Shown here: positions 25,475 to 33,919 of the stretch, one piece after another
Position numbering within the stretch: position 1 is the first letter of the stretch
How the letters are laid out: the number at the start of each line of letters is the position of its first letter
DNA from: Desulfobaccales bacterium
GTDB lineage: Bacteria; Desulfobacterota; Desulfobaccia; Desulfobaccales; 0-14-0-80-60-11
Length of the DNA: 64,000 nucleotides
Reading direction: 5' to 3'
NCBI GenBank assembly: GCA_041648175.1
Contig: JBAZPO010000001.1
Location: forward strand, 310,001-374,000
The notes under the pieces: model-generated
What the model was told of the DNA's origin: nothing
The model's input: only the letters and a program-made list of their open reading frames with translations
Database searches by the model: none
Position numbers and translations under genes: made by a program

Positions 25475-25752
25475 GGATTTCATCCTGTTTTGGTGCGCAA
25501 GGTCGTAAAAGGTTAAAGTGGTTATTCTAACTTATAATAGACTCGTGTCAAGATAAAATGTTAACCACCTTCGCCCACCTTTTCTCTTTATCGGCATTTT
25601 TCCGGAATTTATCCAGTTGTTTTAAAATAATAATCTTTGCGCCAAAGTCAATCGCCATTATAGACGAAATCTCTTCCATATCCCAAAAATTGTCCGAGCC
25701 CCTCCTTGACCCCCGCATGGGCTTCAGAGCATCGCTCCTCCTTCCTCCACAT

Positions 25753-25784
25753 AAAAACGGCCACCCCGCCGGAGCAGGTGGCCG
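25753..25784 (-). terminator. Intrinsic terminator of the PEP-CTERM gene
   Basis: CGGCCACC (25758-25765) pairs with GGTGGCCG (25777-25784). On the minus strand the stem is followed by TTTTT. It lies 33 bases after the stop at 25817. Confidence 0.8.
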
Positions 25785-25816
25785 CTTCTGTAACCAGGGT
25801 GATTCAAGCTGTGCGG

Positions 25817-27079
25817 TTAGGCCTTACGCCGCCGCCACCAGCCTGCCCCCAGTAGGCTCAAGAGGCCTGTGCCCAAAAGGCCTACGCTCCCGGGTATGGG
25901 AATCACCGGAGGGGGCACTGCGGTGGCGTTCAGGATATTGATATCCCAGGCGGTCGCCAAAGGACCGGTCCAATACGAATACCCACTCCAGGAACCATCC
26001 GCATTCTGTGAATCAACTAAAGAATTACAGTAATCCTCCCACCAGTTCCAACCGTGATTGGGGTTGTCAATATCGCCCGGGTCGGCGTGCAGGTTTGTAA
26101 TCGTAGTCTCGTCGTCCAACCCGATGGTCGATTCTAGCCCCTTGTAGATGGACCACATGGCGTAAGGATGCCCGAAGTTGCCGTCCCAGGTGCTGTTCGC
26201 GGTATTCAGCCAGTTATTATTCAGATAATTGAGGGCGGCAGCCATATCACCGCCTCCGCCGGCAAAGACCATCTCAATGAGTAACCCGCCAGTTTTGGCT
26301 TCGTTGACGATGTTATTGGGGTTATCATACCCGGACCCGCCGCTGACGTCGTTTTGAATGTAGTTAATCCAAATTTGCAAAGCGCTCGGTGTTTGAGCCG
26401 GAACTGAGGCTCCGGCCAAGGCCTTGGCATACAGCATGGCTACGGGAGGCCACTGAGCTGTGGAATTATCGGCATCCGTCCATTCGGGATGATATCTCCA
26501 GCCGCCATAAAAGTTGCCATTTGCAGGACCTCTTTGGCCCCAGATAAAGGAATCCACGCCGCGTTGGATGACCTCGGCATAAGTTTTGCCATCCACATTG
26601 GCGTTGCCGGTGCCTGCGATGACTGTATTCACGCCTAAGCCGGGTAAGCTTGCGGCATATCGGCTGAGAGCCGGAATGGTGAGGCCGGATTCGTAAGTTG
26701 AGCGATTGCGATCACCGCCATACCATTCGAAACCATAGCCGACACCACTGAACCCCGACCAGTTAGCCGACGGATAGGTGAACAGCTTGGTCTGCTGTAA
26801 CAGGAAATTTGCTGCGTTATTGACCACGGCGGTGTAATCTGCGCCAAACCAGCCGCCCGGCTTAAGCTTCTGTTCAGAGAACGCCAGTAGGGCGGCGGCG
26901 GTGGAAGCTCTTTCATTCCCGCCGTAAGCCCAATAGCCTCCGGCTTGTTGCTGGGACGCCAGCCACGATAATCCGGATTGAATTGCCGCCTGTTTTTCCG
27001 CTTCCGAGGCCGCATTGGCTATTCCCACTGCCGCCAGGGCCAGAGCCAGCACCATAATTAACACACACGTTTTCCGCAT
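25817..27079 (-). CDS. Secreted alpha/alpha-toroid protein with PEP-CTERM sorting signal
   Basis: This 420-aa protein has a signal peptide (RKTCVLIMVLALALAAVGIANA). Its repeats resemble the prenyltransferase/squalene-cyclase toroid: AIQSGLSWLASQQQAGGYW near the start and LVDSQNADGSWSGYSYW near the end. The C terminus is a PEP-CTERM tripartite signal: IPIPGSVGLLGTGLLSLLGAG plus WWRRRKA. Exosortase would cleave it and attach or release it at the surface, commonly with exopolysaccharide. No exosortase is in the window. ATG 27079 was chosen over 27166 because GGAGG precedes it and the signal peptide starts there. Confidence 0.82.
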   Translation of the reverse strand: MRKTCVLIMVLALALAAVGIANAASEAEKQAAIQSGLSWLASQQQAGGYWAYGGNERASTAAALLAFSEQKLKPGGWFGADYTAVVNNAANFLLQQTKLFTYPSANWSGFSGVGYGFEWYGGDRNRSTYESGLTIPALSRYAASLPGLGVNTVIAGTGNANVDGKTYAEVIQRGVDSFIWGQRGPANGNFYGGWRYHPEWTDADNSTAQWPPVAMLYAKALAGASVPAQTPSALQIWINYIQNDVSGGSGYDNPNNIVNEAKTGGLLIEMVFAGGGGDMAAALNYLNNNWLNTANSTWDGNFGHPYAMWSIYKGLESTIGLDDETTITNLHADPGDIDNPNHGWNWWEDYCNSLVDSQNADGSWSGYSYWTGPLATAWDINILNATAVPPPVIPIPGSVGLLGTGLLSLLGAGWWRRRKA

Positions 27080-27224
27080 GGGGTCATCCCTCCACACATA
27101 GGGGAGCATCCAAGGCTTCCGAGGACATTCCCTGTTCCCTTGGATAGAAATTTGGGACACATCCATTTACCCCTGCCCACCTTACACCTTGCCCGTAATT
27201 TTCCCCGATCCACCTCCTCTAAGC

Positions 27225-27325
27225 AAAAAGCCTGACAACTCTTCCCCGGCCACCCGAATATTTCGTTTAACCCAGCAGGACTTTCAGGCTTTCCGCCCGT
27301 GTCTCAGGAGAAGTTTGTCCTTATT
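27225..27325 (-). promoter_or_regulatory. Structured leader of the PEP-CTERM gene, possibly GEMM-like
   Basis: On the minus strand AAAGCCTGA (27284-27292) can pair with TCAGGCTTTTT (27225-27235) across about 48 bases, giving a terminator-shaped stem ending in T5. The enclosed and preceding sequence has CAAAC, CGGAAAGCC and GGTGGCCGGGG blocks that loosely echo GEMM-I (CAAAC, CGCAAAGCC, GGTAGCGGGG) but lack the invariant GACGCAAA. It is best read as a candidate leader or attenuator. The remaining gap 27326-27629 is AT-rich with no gene seen. Confidence 0.3.
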
Positions 27326-27659
27326 TTGCTTAAAGTGTACTGTATATTATTTTGTAATTATGCGCTATCAATTTTCAACAACTTTGTATCACTTTTCTTA
27401 ATTACATTTTCTTTGTGAACCCAAACCAGGATTAATTATTATTTTTAATAATAATGTTAAGATTTATTTGTTTATAGCACCCGCGCACCACCATCCATTC
27501 CTTGCGCGCAGCGCCTGATATAATAATCGATACCATTTTTGGGGGTCTCAATCTTCAAAGTAGGGTCTTTCACTTCAAACCAAATGCACCAGGATATCTC
27601 CTTGACCCCCTCCACACTCCCGGAGTATCATGCCCCCATCTTACCGGGAGGCCCGGATC

Positions 27660-28670
27660 ATGCCCCATCAACCTATTGCCCGCCTGCAGGACGGCGCCGT
27701 GGTGCAGCAATATTTCCTGGTGCGCCAGGCCGAAAGCCGCACCGATAAATCCGGCAACCCTTATTTTTCCCTGGTCCTGGGTGATAAGACCGGCACTATG
27801 GTGGCTAAGGTCTGGAGCAAGGTAGTGGCCAAATGCCCCGGCCCCTTTACCCCGGGAGATCATGTGGGAGTTCAGGCGCAAGTCGAGTCCTACAAAGGCG
27901 AATTCCAGCTCAATGTCCAGTATATCAACACCGTCGAGGCCCTCCGGGCCATGGGCCGGGACCTCCGGGAGTATGACCCGGACCTGCTCGTCCAGGCCAC
28001 CCCGTACGACCGCCAGGAATTATGGCAGGAACTCTGCCAGTTGGCTGAAACCCAGATCGGTCCGCCCCTTGCGCAACTGGTCCTCAATCTCCTTAACCGC
28101 CACCGGGAGGAATTCCTGGTCTGTCCCGCAGCCCGCCTCTATCACCACCCTTACCTCGGCGGCCTCTTGGAACATACCTGGTTCGTCGCCCGCCACACCC
28201 TGGCCTCCCTCAACATCTATCCCGACCTGAACCGGGACCTGGCCCTGTCCGGGGCTATCCTCCACGACCTGGGTAAGATCATCGAGATCGCCAACCCCCC
28301 CGCGCCTGAGCTCACCGTGAGCGGCCAACTCCTGGGCCACATCGTCCTGGGCTGGGATCTGGTGCGCAGAGAAGCCCAGACCCTGGAGTTCCCCGACCCC
28401 ACCCTCCTGCTGCAACTGGAACACATCATTTTATCCCACCACGGCTCCCTGGAGTTCGGCTCCCCCATCCCCCCCAAAACCCGGGAAGCCCTGCTGGTCA
28501 ATTTCCTGGACGACCTGGACGCCAAGCTGAAAATGATGAGCCAACACTTGGAGAGCGACACCGGCGCAGGTGATTTCACCAGCTATCATCGGGTCTTGCA
28601 GCGGGGACTCTACAAGGGTGGCTCCTCTGCCGGCCAAAACGGGGAGCCGGACGAGGCAGCCGAAAAATAA
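27660..28670 (+). CDS. YhaM-like 3'-5' exoribonuclease (OB fold + HD domain)
   Basis: This 336-aa protein starts with an OB-fold nucleic-acid-binding domain (residues 5-85: DGAVVQQYFLVRQAES...YFSLVLGDKTGTMVAKVW) and continues with an HD phosphohydrolase domain carrying HHPYLGGLLEHT and HDLGK (metal-binding His/Asp). This is the architecture of YhaM/CBF1-type 3'-5' exonucleases active on RNA and DNA. ATG 27660 has GGGAGG eight bases upstream and fits the family N terminus; the ATG at 27630 also has a ribosome binding site and would add ten residues. The gene stands alone. Confidence 0.85.
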   Translation: MPHQPIARLQDGAVVQQYFLVRQAESRTDKSGNPYFSLVLGDKTGTMVAKVWSKVVAKCPGPFTPGDHVGVQAQVESYKGEFQLNVQYINTVEALRAMGRDLREYDPDLLVQATPYDRQELWQELCQLAETQIGPPLAQLVLNLLNRHREEFLVCPAARLYHHPYLGGLLEHTWFVARHTLASLNIYPDLNRDLALSGAILHDLGKIIEIANPPAPELTVSGQLLGHIVLGWDLVRREAQTLEFPDPTLLLQLEHIILSHHGSLEFGSPIPPKTREALLVNFLDDLDAKLKMMSQHLESDTGAGDFTSYHRVLQRGLYKGGSSAGQNGEPDEAAEK

Positions 28671-28692
28671 TTAAAGATTTCCATGAGCTGAG

Positions 28693-28720
28693 TTGACATT
28701 CTACAAAACTGTCTTATTTT
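28693..28720 (+). promoter_or_regulatory. Sigma-70 promoter before the universal stress gene
   Basis: TTGACA (28693-28698) and TATTTT (28715-28720) are separated by 16 bases, 73 bases before the ATG. The box lies in an AT-rich patch. Confidence 0.55.
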
Positions 28721-28792
28721 TAATATAAGTAGGATTGGGCTGCCAGGCTCTTAGCCCGCGGACCCAGCGAATGTTTAACCAGGAGGGCGACA

Positions 28793-29287
28793 ATGTTTAC
28801 GAAGATTTTGGTTCCTCTGGATGGCTCGGAAATTGCGGCGAAAGTTCTCCCCAAGGTAATTGAACTGGCCAAGACCTTCAACGCCAAGGTGACCCTCTTC
28901 CATGCCTGCTATAGCGGCGTTGGCGCTTTCGCCGGGGAGGGCACTCCGGCAACGATCAAAGCCGCAGAAGCCCACGAAGATAAATTCTGCATGACCTTCC
29001 TGGCTCAGGCGGGTCAGGACCTCAAGGCCCAGGGAGTGGATGCCGACTGGTTCTGCGAAGACGGGGTGCCGGCTCTGGCGATCATCGCTTTTGCCCAGGA
29101 CAAAGGCTACGACCTCATCGTCATGGGAACCCACGGCGCTGGTGAAGTGGCCTGGTACATGGGCGGCGTGGCCGACAAAGTCGCCTCCCACGCCACCGTC
29201 CCGGTGCTGTTGCTGCGGACCATGGCATTCAAGGCGCCTTTGCTGAAAGAGGTGTATTCCCAGGTACCGGGAGAAAATTTCCCTTAA
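28793..29287 (+). CDS. Universal stress protein, UspA family
   Basis: This 164-aa single-domain Usp has the N-terminal KILVPLDGSEIAAK strand-loop and VMGTHGAGEV near the C-terminal third. The ATP-binding consensus G-x2-G-x9-G(S/T) is partly preserved: GTHG is present, but the following G(S/T) is replaced by GGV, so nucleotide binding may be altered. AGGAGGG precedes the ATG, and a sigma-70 promoter lies 70 bp upstream. It is a monocistronic stress-response gene; client and signal are unknown. Confidence 0.88.
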   Translation: MFTKILVPLDGSEIAAKVLPKVIELAKTFNAKVTLFHACYSGVGAFAGEGTPATIKAAEAHEDKFCMTFLAQAGQDLKAQGVDADWFCEDGVPALAIIAFAQDKGYDLIVMGTHGAGEVAWYMGGVADKVASHATVPVLLLRTMAFKAPLLKEVYSQVPGENFP

Positions 29288-29324
29288 GTAAAGAGTTTGA
29301 TTTTATTCCTTAATCGTGCCCGCC

Positions 29325-29358
29325 AGGGGAGCAGAGGGGTTTGCCCAGGTGCTCCCCT
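29325..29358 (+). terminator. Hairpin after the universal stress gene
   Basis: AGGGGAGC (29325-29332) pairs with GCTCCCCT (29351-29358), followed by TAT but no clear T run. Confidence 0.4.
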
Positions 29359-29388
29359 TATAGCATTTCAAAAAAGCCTCTTTGCGCC

Positions 29389-29454
29389 CTCGTTCCCAAG
29401 CGAAAGCCCGGGAACGCCACTTCTGGTCCAAGCTCTGCTTGGGCACCGCCACTT
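29389..29454. repeat. TTCCCAAGC...GGTCCAAGCT-CTTGGGCACC repeat
   Basis: A tandem of two hairpin-like units (CCCAAGC..GGGAACGCCACTT, then CCAAGCTCTGCTTGGG). A homologous copy is at 57364-57425. Confidence 0.65.
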
Positions 29455-29527
29455 CCCTCCCTCTTAGAAGGACTTTCAGATAGTTATAAAGTCAGGTCGA
29501 AACCTTATATGAGTATTTATAAATTCG

Positions 29528-29607
29528 CCGGTAGCACAGGCTTTCTAGCCTGTGCTCATGTAAGCTGAAGCCTGCGACTACAATGTCCGGCAATTTTCCA
29601 AGAAGCC
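29528..29607. repeat. Dispersed 80-bp repeat, second copy
   Basis: Near-identical to 21261-21340: the same AGCACAGGC hairpin, CGACTACA and ATGTCCGGC blocks and an AAGAAGC tail. Confidence 0.8.
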
Positions 29608-29630
29608 CAAAAGTCTTTCCTATTATCCCC

Positions 29631-29668
29631 TCTCCCCCAATGGGGGAGAGGGATAGGGTGAGGGGGAA
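29631..29668. repeat. CCCTCTCCCCC...GGGGGAGAGGG dispersed repeat
   Basis: Perfect CCTCTCCCCC/GGGGGAGAGG arms around AAT, then ATAGGGTGAGGGGG. Confidence 0.65.
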
Positions 29669-29702
29669 GTAATCTCCTTTTGGCTCCCATTAATATGCCC
29701 CC

Positions 29703-31124
29703 CTAAACCTTCAACGCCAGAAGCCGCAGTTCTGTAAGCTCCTCCATGGCATAGCGCACGCCTTCCCGCCCCATACCCGATGCCTTGGCCCCGCCATAGG
29801 GCATATTGTCCACCCGAAAGACCGGGGCATCATTGATAATCACGCCCCCCACCTGCAGGGTTTCAAAAGCCTGCCAGGCGTTAGCCAGATTGTCAGTGAA
29901 AACCCCGGCCTGGAGGCCATAGTCCGAATCGTTGGCCATCGTAAGTGCCTGGGAGAAATCCTCAAAGGGCGCCAGCACCGCCACCGGCCCGAAGACTTCC
30001 TGGCTCCAAACCTTCATTTCCCGGCTCACCGCCTCCAGCACCATGGCAGGGATGAGATTGCGCGCCCCGGGGTTCCCTGCCACTAAACGGGCCCCGCCGT
30101 CCCTGGCCTCCTGGACCCACTCCCTTACCTTCGCCGCGGCTTTAGCATCGATCATGGGGCCGATGACCGTCGCCTCGACAGCCGGGTCGCCGGCCAGGAT
30201 TTCCTGCTCGATAACCTTGAGAAAAATCTCCTTGAAGGGCTCATAGACCTCCCGGTGCACGAGGAGCCGCTGCACCGCGATGCAGACCTGGCCGGCGTGG
30301 GCAAAGGAGCCGATAGCGGCCCGCTTGGCCGCCCAGGTAAGGTCCGCGCCCTTATCCACGATGCAGGCAGCGTTGCCCCCCAACTCCAGGATGACCCGTT
30401 TTTTCCCGGCCTTGCCCTTTAAGGCCCACCCCACCGCGGCGCTGCCGGTGAACGACAAAGCTTTCAGACGGTCGTCGGCTACCGCGGTTTCTGCCAGAGC
30501 GCTTGAACTGGCCATAACCTGGAGTCCACCCGCGGGCAATCCGGCCTGATCGTAAATCTCCGCCAGTTTCAGAGACGTTAAGGGACAGGCTGACGGCGGC
30601 TTGATGATGATGGGGTTGCCCGCGGCCAGGGCCGGGGCCACCTTGTGCAACACCAGGTTAAGCGGGAAATTAAACGGCGTGATCCCCAGCACCGGCCCGA
30701 TGGGAAAGCGCCGGGTGATGCCCCAGCGTCCGGCGCTGGCCCGGGTCAAGTCCAGCGGCAGCACCTCACCCCCCAGGCGCTCGGCTTCCTCGGCCGCGAT
30801 CGACAGCGTCATCAGCCCCCGGCTCACCTCGCCCCGGGCAAAGGTGATGGGCTTGCCGCCTTCGGCCACGATGGTGGCGGCCAATTCCCCCTGGCGCTCC
30901 CTGACCCCCGCCACCAAAGCCTCCAACATCTGCCGGCGCTCCAGGCTGGACATCTTCCGCAAGGCCACCGCGGCCAACTCCGCCGCCACGATGGCCGACT
31001 CCCATTCCCCCGGCCCGGCCAGGGAAACCTCGCCCACCACTTCCCCGGACCAGGGAGAGGTCACCTTTAATCTCTGGGAAGTATCCACCCATTTGCCGTT
31101 GATAAAACACCCTTTAGTTTCCAT
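29703..31124 (-). CDS. NAD(P)+-dependent aldehyde dehydrogenase
   Basis: This 473-aa member of the aldehyde dehydrogenase superfamily carries GITPFNFPLNLVLHKVAPALAAGN (cofactor region), the FTGSAAVG Rossmann turn, the general-base glutamate in LELGGNA and the nucleophilic cysteine in AGQVCIAVQR. The C-terminal PYGGAKASGMGREG is the usual tail. It resembles the lactaldehyde/succinate-semialdehyde/glyceraldehyde-3-phosphate group (phosphate-free enzymes), but the substrate cannot be fixed. It is transcribed on the minus strand 132 bp downstream of the aconitase gene, with three small palindromes between them. Confidence 0.88.
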   Translation of the reverse strand: METKGCFINGKWVDTSQRLKVTSPWSGEVVGEVSLAGPGEWESAIVAAELAAVALRKMSSLERRQMLEALVAGVRERQGELAATIVAEGGKPITFARGEVSRGLMTLSIAAEEAERLGGEVLPLDLTRASAGRWGITRRFPIGPVLGITPFNFPLNLVLHKVAPALAAGNPIIIKPPSACPLTSLKLAEIYDQAGLPAGGLQVMASSSALAETAVADDRLKALSFTGSAAVGWALKGKAGKKRVILELGGNAACIVDKGADLTWAAKRAAIGSFAHAGQVCIAVQRLLVHREVYEPFKEIFLKVIEQEILAGDPAVEATVIGPMIDAKAAAKVREWVQEARDGGARLVAGNPGARNLIPAMVLEAVSREMKVWSQEVFGPVAVLAPFEDFSQALTMANDSDYGLQAGVFTDNLANAWQAFETLQVGGVIINDAPVFRVDNMPYGGAKASGMGREGVRYAMEELTELRLLALKV

Positions 31125-31172
31125 GGTTGAATCCCCTTAATGCCTGGCCTAAAAGGTTCCTAAGAATCGGTG

Positions 31173-31242
31173 GCGCAGGCGTCTCGCCTGTGCTTGGCGT
31201 AGGGTGCGCACCGCGCACCATTTTTGGCGGGCAGTGCCCGCC
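31173..31242. repeat. Three tandem dispersed palindromes
   Basis: Three perfect short hairpins follow one another: GCGCAGGCG/CGCCTGTGC (31173-31193), GGTGCGC/GCGCACC (31203-31219) and GGCGGGC/GCCCGCC (31226-31242). They fill the gap between the aconitase and the aldehyde dehydrogenase. Confidence 0.7.
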
Positions 31243-31256
31243 ACATTACTACATTA

Positions 31257-33179
31257 CTACTTCCCTTCCCTCGCCAGGTTCAGGGCCCCACCTACCGCCA
31301 GGAGGCGGCGCTGGCGTTCGGACAGGTCCACCCGGACCCAGATTTCTTTATCCCCGACCTTCAGGGGCAGGCGTTCCGCACCGTCCAGGATCAGCCGCTT
31401 AACCCCGGGCAATTCCAGGGTTTGGCCCTGGGACAGCAGGTCATAATCCCCGGGGTTCTCAAAAGTCAGGGGCAGGATGCCGAAGTTGATCAGGTTGGCC
31501 AAATGAATTCGGGCAAAGCTCTTCACCAACTTGACCCGCACCCCCAGGTACCGGGGCGCCAGCGCCGCGTGCTCCCGGGAAGAGCCCTGGCCGTAATTTT
31601 CGCCGCCGACGACCGCGCCTTCGCCTTTACCCTGCACACGCTCGGGGAACTCCGGGTCCAGTCGGGAAAAGGCAAACTGGCTGATGGCCGGCAGGTTGCT
31701 CCTGAGCGGCAGAACCTGGCTGCCCGCGGGCATAATATCGTCAGTGGTGACATTATCCCCTACTTTGAGCCACACCTCTCCTCGCCAGGTTTCAGGCAGC
31801 GGCGTAAGCTGCGGAAAAGGCACGATGTTGGGACCCCGGACCACCTCGAAGGCCTCGCCCGGTGGCGGCGGCGGGATGATATTGCCTCCGGCCACCACGA
31901 AGTGACGGGGCGCGGCCACCCGGGGATAATCCCCCAGTTCCCGGGGGTCTCGGAGTGCCCCGAAAACGGCTGCGGCCACCGCGGTTTCGGGGCTGGCCAG
32001 GTAGACCTTATCGTCCTTAGTGCCGCTCCTGCCCGGGAAATTCCGGGGAAAGGTGCGGACACTTACCGCGTTGGTGGGTGGAGCCTGGCCCATGCCGATG
32101 CAGCCCCAGCAGCCCGGCGGCATCACCCGGGCGCCGGCCTCGATCAGTGGCAACAAGCCCCCGGCCAGAATGAGGTTTTCCAGGACCTGGCGGGACCCCG
32201 GGTTGATCTCCAGGCTGACCCGGGGATGCACCCGCCGCCCTTTCAAGGCCTGAGCCGCGATGAGCAAATCCCGCAACGACGAATTGGCACAGGACCCGAT
32301 GAGCACCTGTTCCACCGGCAGGCCCGCCAGATCCTGTACTTTTGCCACCTTATCCGGCGAACTGGGCTGGGCGACGAGGGAGGCTAGCTGATCCAGGTTC
32401 ACCTCCTGCACGTTTGCGTACTGCGGACGCCCCAGGGCCTTAAGGGGACGAAAATCCGCCTCGCGCCCCTGCATTTTCAGAAACTTGCGGGTCTGGGCAT
32501 CCGCCGGGAAGATGGAGGTGGTGGCCCCCAGTTCGGCCCCCATGTTGGTGATCGCGGCCCGTTCCGGCACGCTGAGATAACGCAAGGCCGGCCCGAAGAA
32601 TTCCAGGATTTTGCCCCGGCCGCCCTTAACGCTTAGCCGGCGCAACAACTCCAGGATAACGTCCTTGGCCGACACCCAGGGCTGGAACCGTCCCGTCAGC
32701 TTAACCCCCAGGATTTCGGGCATCGGCAGATAAAAAGGCTGTCCGGCCAGGGCCAGGGCCACGTCCAGCCCGCCGGCGCCGATGGCCAGCATTCCGGCCC
32801 CTCCGGCCGTAGGCGTGTGGCTGTCGGACCCCAACAAGGTCTTGCCCGGGGCGCTGAACCGCTCCAGGTGCACCTGGTGGCAGATGCCGTTGCCTGGCGG
32901 CGAAAAATAGAGGCCGTATTTGGCCGCCACGGTCCGCAAGAACCGATGGTCGTCGGCATTGCGAAAATCCGTTTGGGGGAGATTGTGGTCCACATAGCTC
33001 ACCGCTACTTCAGGTTTGGCCCGATCCACCCCCATGGCCTCAAACTCCAAATAGGCCAAGGTGCCGGTGGCATCCTGGGTCAAAGTATGATCAATCTTCA
33101 GCGCCACCTCATTGCCCGGCGTCAACTCCCCGGACACCAGATGCGCGGCCATAACCTGTTCAACAATGGTTTTTCCCAT
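31257..33179 (-). CDS. Aconitate hydratase, Aquifex-type
   Basis: This 640-aa aconitase interconverts citrate and isocitrate with a [4Fe-4S] cluster. Cluster cysteines are in IGSCANSS and the pair PPGCWGC. Substrate-binding segments are LLGSDSHTPTAGGAGM and the swivel domain ENYGQGSSREHAAL. At 640 aa it is shorter than AcnA (about 890) or AcnB (about 865) and matches the compact form known from Aquifex and many anaerobes. AAAGGAT precedes the ATG. It belongs to a minus-strand series with GDPD and a flavoprotein upstream and an aldehyde dehydrogenase downstream. No citrate synthase or isocitrate dehydrogenase gene is in view. Confidence 0.88.
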   Translation of the reverse strand: MGKTIVEQVMAAHLVSGELTPGNEVALKIDHTLTQDATGTLAYLEFEAMGVDRAKPEVAVSYVDHNLPQTDFRNADDHRFLRTVAAKYGLYFSPPGNGICHQVHLERFSAPGKTLLGSDSHTPTAGGAGMLAIGAGGLDVALALAGQPFYLPMPEILGVKLTGRFQPWVSAKDVILELLRRLSVKGGRGKILEFFGPALRYLSVPERAAITNMGAELGATTSIFPADAQTRKFLKMQGREADFRPLKALGRPQYANVQEVNLDQLASLVAQPSSPDKVAKVQDLAGLPVEQVLIGSCANSSLRDLLIAAQALKGRRVHPRVSLEINPGSRQVLENLILAGGLLPLIEAGARVMPPGCWGCIGMGQAPPTNAVSVRTFPRNFPGRSGTKDDKVYLASPETAVAAAVFGALRDPRELGDYPRVAAPRHFVVAGGNIIPPPPPGEAFEVVRGPNIVPFPQLTPLPETWRGEVWLKVGDNVTTDDIMPAGSQVLPLRSNLPAISQFAFSRLDPEFPERVQGKGEGAVVGGENYGQGSSREHAALAPRYLGVRVKLVKSFARIHLANLINFGILPLTFENPGDYDLLSQGQTLELPGVKRLILDGAERLPLKVGDKEIWVRVDLSERQRRLLAVGGALNLAREGK

Positions 33180-33213
33180 GTTAATCCTTTCGGGAAGGGG
33201 CTTACAAGACCCC

Positions 33214-33906
33214 TCAGCTCTCGATCATTCTTAGATATTCTATCAAAACATCCGGGCGGTTGCTGCCGATGCCGTCCAGGTTCATGATCAGATAGGGTTG
33301 CAGCGTGTTGATATCGTCGATGTTCCAGACGTAGACCAGGAGGCCATGGTTGTGGGCCGCGGCCACCAGTTTCGGAGTGACGTAGGCGTACTGGAGGATC
33401 AGGGCGTCGGCTTTGGCCGCCTGCGCCAGGCCCACGGGGTCCGCAGGGCAGCCCACCAGGAGGACACCGGTCTTCAGGCGTGTTTCCTGCTCTTTGAGGG
33501 CCTTGAGGGCCGGATGCCAGAAGGAGATGACGGTGGCGAACTCAAAGGCTTGATGCTCCTGAAAAAAGACTAACAGTGCCGGCGCGGCCTCCGGTTGTTT
33601 CAATTCCACCACCAGGTGCGCCTTGCCCTTAACCAGGCCAAAGACCTCTTCCAGAGAGGGCACCGGCTCCCCCTGGCCGGCGTCCAGGCGCTGAAGTTCC
33701 GCCAGGGAAAAATTCTTCACCGGACCCCGGCCATTGGTAGTCCGGTCCAGGGTTTCGTCGTGAATTACGGCCAGGCGGCCGTCTTTGGTGAGCTGAACGT
33801 CCAGTTCCACCGCGGCCACCCCCATAGCCAGCGCCCGCCGAAACGAGCGCAGCGTGTTCTCGGGCTCCGCGTATGGGGCTCCCCGGTGTCCCATAATATT
33901 TGGCAT
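33214..33906 (-). CDS. Glycerophosphodiester phosphodiesterase
   Basis: This 230-aa TIM-barrel enzyme of the GDPD family hydrolyses glycerophosphodiesters to glycerol 3-phosphate and an alcohol. Metal and catalytic residues are visible in GHRGAPYAEPENT (His, Glu, Asn), VELDVQLTKDG (Glu, Asp) and VIHDETLDRTT (His). There is no signal peptide, so it is cytoplasmic (UgpQ-like). It lies 13 bp after the flavoprotein gene and 34 bp before aconitase, consistent with one transcript. A link to lipid turnover with the neighbouring geranylgeranyl-reductase-type protein is speculation. Confidence 0.9.
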   Translation of the reverse strand: MPNIMGHRGAPYAEPENTLRSFRRALAMGVAAVELDVQLTKDGRLAVIHDETLDRTTNGRGPVKNFSLAELQRLDAGQGEPVPSLEEVFGLVKGKAHLVVELKQPEAAPALLVFFQEHQAFEFATVISFWHPALKALKEQETRLKTGVLLVGCPADPVGLAQAAKADALILQYAYVTPKLVAAAHNHGLLVYVWNIDDINTLQPYLIMNLDGIGSNRPDVLIEYLRMIES

Positions 33907-33919
33907 AACTATCCCTTCT

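Noticed and set aside
31224..32387. 387-codon open frame on the plus strand
   Set aside because: Antisense shadow of the aconitase gene; it starts in dispersed repeats and shows no recognisable domain.
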